A stretch of 57,650 bases of DNA. Origin: Rugosibacter sp. (GTDB lineage: Bacteria; Pseudomonadota; Gammaproteobacteria; Burkholderiales; Rhodocyclaceae). The stretch is taken from assembly GCA_030645365.1 (NCBI GenBank), contig JAUSMB010000002.1, positions 1-57,650 on the forward strand. The letters run 5' to 3'. Within the stretch, counting starts at the first letter, position 1. Each line of letters begins with the position of its first letter. Below the pieces are notes generated by a model. It had not been told where the DNA came from. It ran no database searches and was given only the letters and a program-made list of their open reading frames with translations. Made by a program: the position numbers and the translations under genes. Shown here one piece after another: positions 1 through 7,726 of this stretch.

Positions 1-422
1 TTGCTTCATCCGATTTCCCCTTGTGACCGAATCACTTCATCTGACACGATGACGAAAAAATCGTTCACTCCATCTATAACTTATTCAGCATTTCCTTAGT
101 TGGTTATCAGTTTCAAGCACAATCTTCGCCCCGTTGCCGAAGGACGCTACATTACAAACTCCACCCCGGCTTCCATGACACTGTTTTATGCCAGGACTGT
201 ATCCCTGCCAGGCAAATCGGATGGCCACCGGTGTAACTACCGATGAGATTGACGGCTAACACGCCTAACGGCAATCGTATAAAGACTTCATTGCCACAAA
301 ACTGACGATGGCGCCTTCCGAGAAGTGAACTTACTTCGCGGCGTCTCGCCAGCGCCGACTTTTTATTAGCCACCGGTTCGCTCATACGAAAAGAAAAATA
401 TGCGGGCGCGACAAGGAGCCTT
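1..422. other. Gene-poor left flank
   Basis: I see no supportable gene in this 422-nt stretch. The open frames across it start at non-ATG codons or run into the neighbouring protease gene, and none shows a family motif. The only structured item is one copy of the dispersed 24-bp element at 341-365. A short minus-strand frame ending near 152 could be gene debris, but nothing in it is recognisable. No hairpin followed by a T-run was found beyond the end of the protease gene. Confidence 0.5.
341..365 (+). repeat. Dispersed 24-bp element, copy 1 (intergenic)
   Basis: GGCGTCTCGC is followed directly by CAGCGCCGA and CTTTTT. The core and T-tract match the consensus exactly and the 5' part has few changes. 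It lies 58 nt beyond the stop codon of the M48 protease gene, in non-coding DNA. Confidence 0.8.
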
Positions 423-1871
423 TCACTTTTCCTTCGCGAGCTTCTTTTCCTCTTCGCGTCGTGCGCGAAACTCACGCAGACGCGCGTCCACCTGCGACTG
501 CTCATAAAAACTACCATCCCCCGCTTTTTGCGCCAGTTCCAGCTGCCCTACGGCCTCATCCAAATGGCCATCCAGCGCATAAGCTTCCGCTTGGGCGCGA
601 TGCTGCTGCAACCGCTGGCCTAGTGCGGCGTAGGTTTTTGCCTGTAGGGCATGCACGGTGGCATCGGTTGAGTGCCTCAGCAAATCATCAGTGGCCACTT
701 TTAACGCTTCTTGCAGCTGACGCACAGTGAGCAATGTCTCAATGAGCCCATACACCACGGCGCGTTCTTGTGGATAACGGCTGTAGGCTGCGCGTAAAAT
801 TTTTGTCGCACCAGACGCATCATTTTGCTTTAACCGCAGATCCGCAGCCAGAGTTAAAAACAGGGGCGATTCAACCTTAAATCTTGCCGCCGCATCGAGT
901 GACTTCTCGGCGGCGGCAAGATTGCCGGCGCGTGCATAACTTTGGCTCAACCCATAGTGCACTGCTGCCTCATCGCCAGAAAAGGCACGGTTTTTAAGCT
1001 GGCTGGAAAAGTAGGTAACGGCATCTTGCGCGCTGCCTTCGGCGGCACGCAGTTTGGCGCGGATAAGCTGAAACTCCAACGAATCGGCAACTTGTTTATA
1101 GGGTCGGCCCTGTATCCGATTGCCGATATCGGCCAGCCGCTCGGTGGTTAGAGGGTGGGTGCGCAAGTAACCCGGCGTATTGTTGTCATACAGGCGACCA
1201 TATTTTTGCAGTCTCAGGAAAAAGCTTTCCATGCTGCGAATGTCATACCCCGATCGCTCCAGTAGCTCCAGCCCGATGCGATCCGCTTCACGTTCGAAAT
1301 CACGTGAGTAGTTAAGCTGGTTCTGGATACTTACGGCTTGACCCGCTGTTGCAGCCCCTATCGCCAGGTCAGGATTGCTCTGCGCCGCGAGCACGGCAAT
1401 GACCAACGCCGCGATACTGGCAACTTGTCCCTGTCCGGCCTTATTCATCATCCGCGCTTGATGGTGCTGCGTGAGGTGAGAGATTTCATGCGCAATAACC
1501 GAAGTCAATTCAGATTCGGATTCCGCCGCCAGAATCAATCCGGTATGCACGCCAATCACACCGCCAGGGGCTGCAAACGCATTCAATGTGGCATCGCGCA
1601 AGGCGAATAACTCAACGGTTAGCCGTCCGCCTTCAACGTATCCGGCGACTCTGTTGCCCAAGCGATTAAGGTACGCATTCACCTCGGCGTCACCCAGCCA
1701 GGATGGATCGTGCCGAAGTTCGTTCAACACCTGCTCGCCAATGCGCCGCTCCATCGCGGGGGACATATCCGCCTGCGCGATGTCCCCCAAGTCAGGCAAA
1801 TCATCGGCCAGCAAAGGTAGGGGCATGGCGCAAGCCAGGGCGAGGCAAAAGGGCAGCAAATGTAGTTTCAT
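423..1871 (-). CDS. bepA: BepA-like M48 metalloprotease with TPR repeats
   Basis: This is a periplasmic zinc metalloprotease and chaperone of the BepA/YfgC group, which helps assemble or remove outer-membrane proteins such as LptD. The chosen ATG at 1871 gives 482 residues, starting with a signal peptide that ends near LLADD. The zinc motif HEISH is at about residues 128-132, and the third ligand is the glutamate in EREAD near 195. The C-terminal half is alanine-rich alpha-helical sequence typical of TPR repeats and ends in a charged KKLAKEK tail. A longer frame to 1949 would lose the signal peptide and overlap moaC, so I rejected it. The gene is divergent from moaC, with 48 nt between the start codons. 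Confidence 0.88.
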   Translation of the reverse strand: MKLHLLPFCLALACAMPLPLLADDLPDLGDIAQADMSPAMERRIGEQVLNELRHDPSWLGDAEVNAYLNRLGNRVAGYVEGGRLTVELFALRDATLNAFAAPGGVIGVHTGLILAAESESELTSVIAHEISHLTQHHQARMMNKAGQGQVASIAALVIAVLAAQSNPDLAIGAATAGQAVSIQNQLNYSRDFEREADRIGLELLERSGYDIRSMESFFLRLQKYGRLYDNNTPGYLRTHPLTTERLADIGNRIQGRPYKQVADSLEFQLIRAKLRAAEGSAQDAVTYFSSQLKNRAFSGDEAAVHYGLSQSYARAGNLAAAEKSLDAAARFKVESPLFLTLAADLRLKQNDASGATKILRAAYSRYPQERAVVYGLIETLLTVRQLQEALKVATDDLLRHSTDATVHALQAKTYAALGQRLQQHRAQAEAYALDGHLDEAVGQLELAQKAGDGSFYEQSQVDARLREFRARREEEKKLAKEK

Positions 1872-1919
1872 ACCGTTATGATAGCGGCTCTGCAACGAGA
1901 GATTGTGACAAGTTATTTC

Positions 1920-2435
1920 ATGCATCCACCGACCGATTCGTCCACGCATTTACCCACAGACACCCTCACCCATTTTGATGCCGCAGGCCAGGCACATATG
2001 GTGGATGTAAGCCACAAACCAGAAACCCAACGCCGCGCCCGAGTTAGCGGCAGTATTCGCATGGCGCCGGCCACGTTTTCAATGATCGCAGAGGGTTCCG
2101 CCAAAAAAGGGGATGTGCTTGGCATTGCACGCATTGCAGCCATTCAAGGCAGCAAACGCACGCCGGAGTTGATTCCGCTGTGCCATCCGCTTGCGCTCAC
2201 CCGCGTGAATGTGAGCTTTACACTGGATGCCGCCGCCAGCCGCATTACCATTGAGGTCGCCGCCGAAACGGTTGGCCGCACAGGCGTGGAAATGGAAGCA
2301 CTCACGGCCGCCTCGGTCGGCCTGCTCACCATTTATGACATGTGCAAAGCAGTGGATCGCGGCATGGTGCTCGAAGAGATTCGCCTGCTGGAAAAATCTG
2401 GTGGAAAATCAGGTCATTGGACCGTATCGGAATAA
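1920..2435 (+). CDS. moaC: Cyclic pyranopterin monophosphate synthase MoaC
   Basis: MoaC converts the MoaA product (3',8-cyclo-GTP) to cyclic pyranopterin monophosphate, the first stable intermediate of molybdenum cofactor synthesis, in the cytoplasm. The family signature is clear: [15 protein letters not shown] near the N-terminus, then [27 protein letters not shown] and [15 protein letters not shown], ending with [10 protein letters not shown] and [10 protein letters not shown]. The ATG at 1920 gives 171 residues, close to the usual length of about 160. An upstream in-frame start at 1878 would leave only 6 nt to the divergent protease start, so I prefer 1920. The stop lies 2 nt before the heme A synthase start, which suggests co-transcription. 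No other moa gene is nearby. Confidence 0.93.
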   Translation: MHPPTDSSTHLPTDTLTHFDAAGQAHMVDVSHKPETQRRARVSGSIRMAPATFSMIAEGSAKKGDVLGIARIAAIQGSKRTPELIPLCHPLALTRVNVSFTLDAAASRITIEVAAETVGRTGVEMEALTAASVGLLTIYDMCKAVDRGMVLEEIRLLEKSGGKSGHWTVSE

Positions 2436-2437
2436 AC

Positions 2438-3553
2438 ATGATGTCATCATCCCAAACAACACCAAAAACTCTACCCAGCCTCGCCAACGAAGCCAACGCG
2501 CCACACGCCATTGCCATATGGCTACTCGTTTGCTGCGCCATGGTTTTCGCCACACTGATCATCGGCGGTGTTACGCGCCTCACACACGCGGGGCTATCCA
2601 TCGTCGAATGGCAACCGTTGATCGGCGCGCTGCCGCCGCTGACCGACGCCCATTGGCAAGAACTGTTTGCCAAATACCAACTGACGCCAGAATTTCGCCT
2701 GCGCAATCACGACATGACACTCGCGGGATTTCAATTCATTTTCTGGTGGGAGTGGGCTCATCGGCTGTCTGGACGGCTCATCGGGCTGGTCTTTTTTGTA
2801 CCCTACGTCTGGTTTTTTATCCGTGGCCAACTGCGCGGACAGTTAGCATGGAAGACGCTGGGGTTTTTCGTCCTCGGCGGGCTGCAAGGCGCCATGGGCT
2901 GGTACATGGTGCAAAGCGGTTTGGTAGATGACCCGCGTGTCTCGCAGTATCGTCTCGCAGCGCATCTAGGCCTGGCCTTCCTTATTTTCGGGTTGATGCT
3001 ATGGACTGCGCTAGGCATTTTGCAGCCGCGACATCGCGCTGTCACCGCCTCACCTGTGTCGGCGCTGTGCGCCCCTTCAGAAACCTTTTCAACCACCTCA
3101 CACCGGACGCGACGATTCGGTGTTGTGCTGATCGGGCTGGTATTCCTCATGGTGCTCTCTGGCGCGCTTGTCGCTGGCATTCATGCGGGCCTGGCTTACA
3201 ACACCTTTCCGCTGATGAACGGACATTTCCTGCCCCCGGAATCCTTCTTGCTGAACCCTCTGTGGCTTAATTTTTTCAGCAACATGGCTACGGTGCAATT
3301 TAATCATCGCCTGATTGCCTGGCTGCTGCTGGGGCTTATTCCGTGGTTTGTCTGGCGGGTCAGAAGTGAATCACCCACGGCCCGTCCTGCAACTGCCTGG
3401 CTCCTGGTTTGGTTGGGTGTTCAAGTGGGATTGGGCATCAGCACCCTGCTACTCCGCGTGCCCGTGCCGCTGGCCGCCGCGCATCAAGCCGGGGCGATGA
3501 TTCTGTTCGGCCTGGTGTTGTGGGTCAATCACGCGATTCGACGCGCTAATTGA
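2438..3553 (+). CDS. ctaA: Heme A synthase (COX15/CtaA)
   Basis: This inner-membrane enzyme oxidises the C8 methyl group of heme O to make heme A for aa3-type cytochrome oxidases. The 371-residue product has the expected multi-helix layout. The first helix is VCCAMVFATLIIGGVTRLTH. The heme-binding histidine motifs include EWAHRLSGRLIG, RLAAHLGLAFLIF, NHRLIAWLLLG and AAAHQAGAMILFG, and the conserved IHAGLAYNTFPLMNG loop is present. ATG 2438 (or 2441) follows the moaC stop by 2 nt. No oxidase structural gene or ctaB is in the window, so the gene is detached from its usual cluster. It is convergent with greB, 48 nt away. Confidence 0.93.
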   Translation: MMSSSQTTPKTLPSLANEANAPHAIAIWLLVCCAMVFATLIIGGVTRLTHAGLSIVEWQPLIGALPPLTDAHWQELFAKYQLTPEFRLRNHDMTLAGFQFIFWWEWAHRLSGRLIGLVFFVPYVWFFIRGQLRGQLAWKTLGFFVLGGLQGAMGWYMVQSGLVDDPRVSQYRLAAHLGLAFLIFGLMLWTALGILQPRHRAVTASPVSALCAPSETFSTTSHRTRRFGVVLIGLVFLMVLSGALVAGIHAGLAYNTFPLMNGHFLPPESFLLNPLWLNFFSNMATVQFNHRLIAWLLLGLIPWFVWRVRSESPTARPATAWLLVWLGVQVGLGISTLLLRVPVPLAAAHQAGAMILFGLVLWVNHAIRRAN

Positions 3554-3601
3554 CCCATTATTTACCGCTTAATGACCGCTTAAATCCTGTTCGCAAGAAC
3601 C

Positions 3602-4165
3602 TTACTCATAACGAATCTCGATAACTTCGAGTTCACGCACGCCACCCGGGCTGGCAAAGCGTACTACATCGCCTTCACGCGCTTTAAACAGCGCTCGCGC
3701 CAGCGGCGAAATCCAGCTAATCAGTCCCTCGCCGGGGCTGGCTTCATCAATGCCTACAATCTTGTACGTCGCCTCACAGCCATCCAGATCACACACAACA
3801 ACTATCGCCGCAAAAAATACTTGCTCGCGATTTTCCTGTGTAGTCGGATCGACCACCACGGCTGAATCCAGGCGCTTGCTCAAAAAGCGGATCCGCCGAT
3901 CAATCTCGCGCAGGCGCTTTTTGCCATAAATGTAATCACCGTTTTCCGAGCGGTCACCATTGCCTGCTGCCCAAGAGACCACCTGCACAATACTTGGCCG
4001 TTCCACCTTGATCAGTTGCTCAAATTCAGCGCGCAAGGTGGCGTAACCTGCCGCTGTCATGTAATTTTTTGTGCCCGCAGGCAGTTTGGCGGCTCCCGCC
4101 GCCTCATCATCGTCCTCGCTGGTATCACCCGGCGCTGAATCTTCCCCGACAAATGCCTTACTCAT
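3602..4165 (-). CDS. greB: Transcription elongation factor GreB
   Basis: GreB enters the RNA polymerase secondary channel and stimulates cleavage of the 3' end of backtracked transcripts. The 187-residue product starts MSKAFV, typical of GreB. It then has the coiled-coil domain with the hallmark ENGDYIYGKKRLREIDRR, whose acidic tip residues carry the cleavage function, and the FKBP-like C-terminal domain (VGIDEASPGEGLISW to LEVIEIRYE). An acidic insert at about residues 8-25 (SAPGDTSEDDDEAAG) lengthens the N-terminus. An AGGGG ribosome-binding site precedes ATG 4165, so the in-frame start 24 nt further upstream is less likely. Confidence 0.93.
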   Translation of the reverse strand: MSKAFVGEDSAPGDTSEDDDEAAGAAKLPAGTKNYMTAAGYATLRAEFEQLIKVERPSIVQVVSWAAGNGDRSENGDYIYGKKRLREIDRRIRFLSKRLDSAVVVDPTTQENREQVFFAAIVVVCDLDGCEATYKIVGIDEASPGEGLISWISPLARALFKAREGDVVRFASPGGVRELEVIEIRYE

Positions 4166-4340
4166 GTTGTGCGGCCCCTGCTGTTCCAAAAATCACCAAC
4201 CCGCATCTTAAAGCATGTGCGCCAGTGGCTCCGCAGGTCACTGTCAAAAACTATCCACAGCCTGTTCAAACAGAAATAGCTAGCGATCCTGCCGCAGTTT
4301 CCAGCAACAAGCTGGATACCAAGCCGCTACCATTTGCATC

Positions 4341-4694
4341 ATGACGACGCAAATCAAGCTTTATGAAAAAATCAGCACTTTGTCTCAGCGCATGGTCGAT
4401 GCTGCACAAGCCAACAACTGGGATCGCTTAGTCGCGCTCGAGCATCGTGTGGCTGCCCTACGCAATGAACTGATCGCCAGTGACGCGAGCCTGGCATTAA
4501 GCACGCCAGAGCTGCTACACAAGCAAAGCCTCATTCAGCAAATACTCGAAGATGATGCAGAAATTCGCCGCCACACCGAGCCGTGGATGGAGCGGGTACG
4601 CCATTTTCTAGGGACGCAAAAATCCCATCCGGCTACCGCTCCTGCAACACGGCAAAGCACTTCAGCCCAAACAGGCAAACCGCATACATCCTGA
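4341..4694 (+). CDS. FliT-like protein, orphan paralogue of the cluster fliT
   Basis: The 117-residue product is a clear paralogue of the FliT encoded at 55069-55449. Both share the pattern IYE/LYEKI..LS..MV.AAQAN.WD.L.ALE, then V..LR..L, then LE(N)DAEIRRH.EPWM..VR.FLG. FliT proteins are export chaperones for the filament cap FliD and in enterics also bind FlhC. This copy ends in a Ser/Thr/Pro-rich tail (TAPATRQSTSAQTG) unlike its paralogue and sits between greB and a chorismatase, far from fliDS. No good ribosome-binding site precedes the ATG. It could chaperone another export substrate or act as a regulator; both are inferences. Confidence 0.75.
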   Translation: MTTQIKLYEKISTLSQRMVDAAQANNWDRLVALEHRVAALRNELIASDASLALSTPELLHKQSLIQQILEDDAEIRRHTEPWMERVRHFLGTQKSHPATAPATRQSTSAQTGKPHTS

Positions 4695-4752
4695 AAAAAT
4701 CACCTAGCCCTGCTTAAACACCACTCGCAGGCTCAAGCTCGGCTGGACGACC

Positions 4753-5835
4753 TCACCGACGATCTGCTGCTGAATAAGTCGTATGTATGGCAGTGGCCTC
4801 GATTTCCAGCAGCAGATCTTCACGGCACATATCAGCCTGCAAATAAACCGCTGTGAGCGCATCGCCCACGCAGTGGGCCAGTTCGGCGCGAATCTGCGCC
4901 AGATCGGCCGGGCGGCGTACATATACCGTGTAATACAGGCTGGCCAAATCGAACTTTGGTTGACTCGCCAGGCGATTGGCTTCAGCCAGAACGGCCCGGA
5001 TATTAGCGATGGCTTCGCGAGCTTGCGCCACAACATTGCCGGGGTGCAGAGTTGCGTGACCAACAATACTGGCGGTGCCCGATATGAACAACACCTCGTT
5101 TTGCCCGATACATACCAGGCTAGCACGCGAAAACGTCGGACTGCGCGGGCCATATTCTTGCGGATAGTGGTAAGCACTGATCTGGCGCGGGTTTTCAATG
5201 TTCCGTGGCACTGCACGCCCCGCGAAAAAAGCAATGTGTAGCGCAGGCAGCGGCCTCTGAACTGAACCGGTCTGCCCAAAACCCATGGCACATGCAGCAG
5301 GGGCATTGCCCATCACATCGCGTCCGTGGGCCAGGAAAGCGTCTTGTCGTCCCAGATTGAACTGACGATAGCGCTCCAGTCCGAAGCTGTGGGTGGTGAT
5401 GTCAGTCATGTAATTCCAGCAGCGGAACAGATAGGGGTATCGCAGCGCATCCAGCAGCGCAAATACCTGTCGATAAGCCGACTCGGTAGCCTGCTGTAAC
5501 GGCGTTTTGTCCATGTCAGCTGAAAACATGGCTTCGGGTAGCTCAATCACACCCAACAGCACATCCTCGTCATGACGGTAATGGATGGCACCAGACTGGC
5601 CCTGCGTTAGCTGTCCGCTACCGTGCCAGACTTCGCAGACTGAATCGCCAGCATCCAGTCGCTGCATGGCGACGTGCATGCAGGGGACATCGGTGTCCGC
5701 TTGCCTCTGGTTTTCGACAGCCTCCGCAGAAAAACAGAAGGCGCCCAGAACGCTGCTTCTCCACGGGTTCGATTGTTTTAGAAACGCTGCGACAGAGAGT
5801 TGTGTGCTGTGCAGCGGAGATATCGTGTCGACCAT
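4753..5835 (-). CDS. XanB2/FkbO/Hyg5-type chorismatase
   Basis: The 360-residue product resembles the chorismatase family (XanB2, FkbO, Hyg5), which hydrolyses or aromatises chorismate to 3-/4-hydroxybenzoate or a dihydrodiol. Visible marks are the middle segment MTDITTHSFGLERYRQFN, the motif FISGTASIVGHATLHPG, in which the family binds its substrate, and a RidA-like C-terminal fold (ASLYYTVYVRRPADL to LLLEIEATA). XanB2 makes 4-hydroxybenzoate for ubiquinone and 3-hydroxybenzoate for aryl-polyene pigments in xanthomonads. No ubiC, ubiA or pigment gene is in the window, so its pathway here is unresolved. The gene stands alone, convergent with the FliT-like gene, with about 115 nt to rdgC upstream. 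Confidence 0.8.
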   Translation of the reverse strand: MVDTISPLHSTQLSVAAFLKQSNPWRSSVLGAFCFSAEAVENQRQADTDVPCMHVAMQRLDAGDSVCEVWHGSGQLTQGQSGAIHYRHDEDVLLGVIELPEAMFSADMDKTPLQQATESAYRQVFALLDALRYPYLFRCWNYMTDITTHSFGLERYRQFNLGRQDAFLAHGRDVMGNAPAACAMGFGQTGSVQRPLPALHIAFFAGRAVPRNIENPRQISAYHYPQEYGPRSPTFSRASLVCIGQNEVLFISGTASIVGHATLHPGNVVAQAREAIANIRAVLAEANRLASQPKFDLASLYYTVYVRRPADLAQIRAELAHCVGDALTAVYLQADMCREDLLLEIEATAIHTTYSAADRR

Positions 5836-5950
5836 CAGTTTATTGCGGCACCCGTTTCATTCACCACCCGCAACAACCCGAATATCATGTTTGCACACCC
5901 ACCATATACCTGCAATGTGCGCCTGCCATGAATCCGGGCTTTGCCAAGCA

Positions 5951-6850
5951 TCATTCACTTTCTCCGCCCAGCGCCTCGGTTAAATGAGCTAGCAGCTGCT
6001 CAAGATTGCCGCACATCAAACTAAAGTTAGCGGCAAATAAATCATCCGCATTCTCAGCTTGTCGTTCGGCATCTTCTTTCAAAATATCAAGAAAAGTCAG
6101 CCGTTTGATTTGCAGCTGTTCGGTCAGGATAAATGAAACCCGATCTTGCCACGTGAGACTCATGCGCGTTACTGTTTTGCCTGCCACGATATGGTTACGC
6201 ACATCATCGCTATCCAGGTTATGTCGCACATATCGCACAGCAGCGCGTTCTTCTGCTACGGCACGTAGCTCGCAATCACGCTCGATGGAAAAACCATCCG
6301 GCGCTGCGCCATCGGCCAACCATTGCGTCATAGCTGTTGCAGGCGCCAGCTTGGTTTTCAGCAGGCTCAATGGCAAGTCACCGAGCGATAATTTAAGCTG
6401 TTCGATCGCATCATCAGCCCGCTGGCTTGATGCTGCATCAACCACCAACCAGTGGTTGACCGGGTCAATCCAAAGATAGGTCAGGCCACGCTTGGCAAAG
6501 GCGCGCGGAAGCAGCTCCAACGTCATTTGCTCGATTACTTCACGCACCTGTTTGCGACCGGGTTTGTAGCCTTGTGCTGCTTCAATATCGATCAGCTTGT
6601 CCTGAGCATACTGACGCACTACGGCAGCGGGCAGTAGTTTTTGCTCTACGCCGAGGGCAATCAGTTGCTGCTTTTGCTGTGTGAATACCAGCTCGCCTTC
6701 CACGCCACGCGGCGGCACCCAGCCACGCGCCATTTGATCGGTTGCGCCACACCCAACAAACAATCCACGTTCAAGGGCGGTGGCTAAATCCTGACTGGAA
6801 TACTGCCAAGCATCGGCAAGACGGAAAATCTGAAGGTTACGAAACCACAT
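5951..6850 (-). CDS. rdgC: Recombination-associated protein RdgC
   Basis: RdgC is a ring-forming nucleoid-associated DNA-binding protein that limits RecA activity. The 299-residue length is that of the family. The start MWFRNLQIFRL is nearly invariant, and FVGCGATDQMARGWVPPRG, LLPAAVVRQ and GYKPGRKQVREVIEQMTLEL are typical segments, followed by WIDPVNHWLVVDAAS. It is on the same strand as lolA and ftsK, 75 nt downstream of lolA. Nothing in the sequence looks broken or recently acquired. Confidence 0.95.
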   Translation of the reverse strand: MWFRNLQIFRLADAWQYSSQDLATALERGLFVGCGATDQMARGWVPPRGVEGELVFTQQKQQLIALGVEQKLLPAAVVRQYAQDKLIDIEAAQGYKPGRKQVREVIEQMTLELLPRAFAKRGLTYLWIDPVNHWLVVDAASSQRADDAIEQLKLSLGDLPLSLLKTKLAPATAMTQWLADGAAPDGFSIERDCELRAVAEERAAVRYVRHNLDSDDVRNHIVAGKTVTRMSLTWQDRVSFILTEQLQIKRLTFLDILKEDAERQAENADDLFAANFSLMCGNLEQLLAHLTEALGGESE

Positions 6851-6925
6851 GGCAAAGGGGGACGAATGATTAAAAGGGTTTGGATTCTACGCAGCCACTA
6901 CCGAAAAAACGCAACCGTGTTGGCG

Positions 6926-7543
6926 TTATTCTTTCATTACATCCGCCCCGGCAGGCGGCGTAAAGCGAAAAAGGCTGGCCGCTAACGAGGGATTCACTTC
7001 AAAGCGATCAAAGCCAAGGCTACTGATTTGACCAAAGCTGTCGTGGATTTCCATGCTCACCGGCTGATTCGCCTTAAAGCCGATTTTTACCAGTTCAAAA
7101 CTGGCTTCCCCCGTACGCGACGTGGCCTCGATAAACTCGACGCCATCAACGGATGGCGCCTCCTTCAGCACGAAGTTCTTTTCTATATCCTGCCCGGCCA
7201 GTAGCCCCGCAGGGCTCGCACCCAAAGCAGTGCCCACTTTTTTTATCGCCACCTGATTCAGCTCAGGATCAAAACTCCAGAGCGACACGCCATCGCTCAC
7301 CAGCAATTGCGGGTAAGGTTTTTCATACGACCAGCGGAATCTTCCCGGCCGTTGCATGGAAAAACTGCCACTGGATAGCTGCGGCTTGCGGCCTGATTTA
7401 CTCGCGACGCTCTGGCTAAACGTACCCCGCGCACTCGCCGTGTGGGCAACAAAATATTTCAGTTGATCAAGACCCGAAGCAATGGATACAGGCGTAAAAC
7501 CGGCGCAGCAAACCGCGCAAACGATATAAATAAGTTTTTTCAT
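6926..7543 (-). CDS. lolA: Outer-membrane lipoprotein carrier protein LolA
   Basis: LolA carries lipoproteins through the periplasm from LolCDE to LolB at the outer membrane. With ATG 7543 the product has 205 residues and begins with a classic signal peptide (MKKLIYIVCAVCCAGFTPVS). The mature part shows the family pattern RGTFSQSV, then GSFSMQRPGRFRWSYEKPYP and QLLVSDGVSLWSFDPELNQV. A longer in-frame start at 7603 would bury the signal peptide and was rejected. The gene follows ftsK on the same strand after 183 nt, the ftsK-lolA order common in proteobacteria. Confidence 0.94.
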   Translation of the reverse strand: MKKLIYIVCAVCCAGFTPVSIASGLDQLKYFVAHTASARGTFSQSVASKSGRKPQLSSGSFSMQRPGRFRWSYEKPYPQLLVSDGVSLWSFDPELNQVAIKKVGTALGASPAGLLAGQDIEKNFVLKEAPSVDGVEFIEATSRTGEASFELVKIGFKANQPVSMEIHDSFGQISSLGFDRFEVNPSLAASLFRFTPPAGADVMKE

Positions 7544-7726
7544 GCCGTGATTATCGCTCAAGCCTTTTATCGTTGCCAGCAAGCGGGTAATCCAATAAGA
7601 CAAGATCGTGCCGTTTCCCCACGTGGATCATTGCGTTCAGTCACAGCAGAATTGTCTTGGCGGGTCATTTGCCCCCCTTTCTTTGCCCGGCAAGCGCTAC
7701 GCGCAACTTACCGTGTTCGAAAAATA

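Noticed and set aside
912-931. GGCGGCAAGATTGCCGGC looks like another flagellar palindrome
   Set aside because: It lies inside the M48 protease coding sequence and its spacer is 2 nt, not 3, so it is most likely chance (codons for AGNLAAAE).
461-1881. Plus-strand open frames opposite the M48 protease
   Set aside because: They have no family motif and mirror a clearly real gene; they are shadows of its codon usage.
3055-3072. GTGTCGGCGCTGTGC in the heme A synthase gene contains the reverse core
   Set aside because: Only the 9-bp core matches; neither flank does, so it is likely chance.
4121-4145. GTATCACCCGGCGCTGAATC in greB resembles the 24-bp element
   Set aside because: The 5' half matches but the core CAGCGCCGA is absent; too diverged to count.
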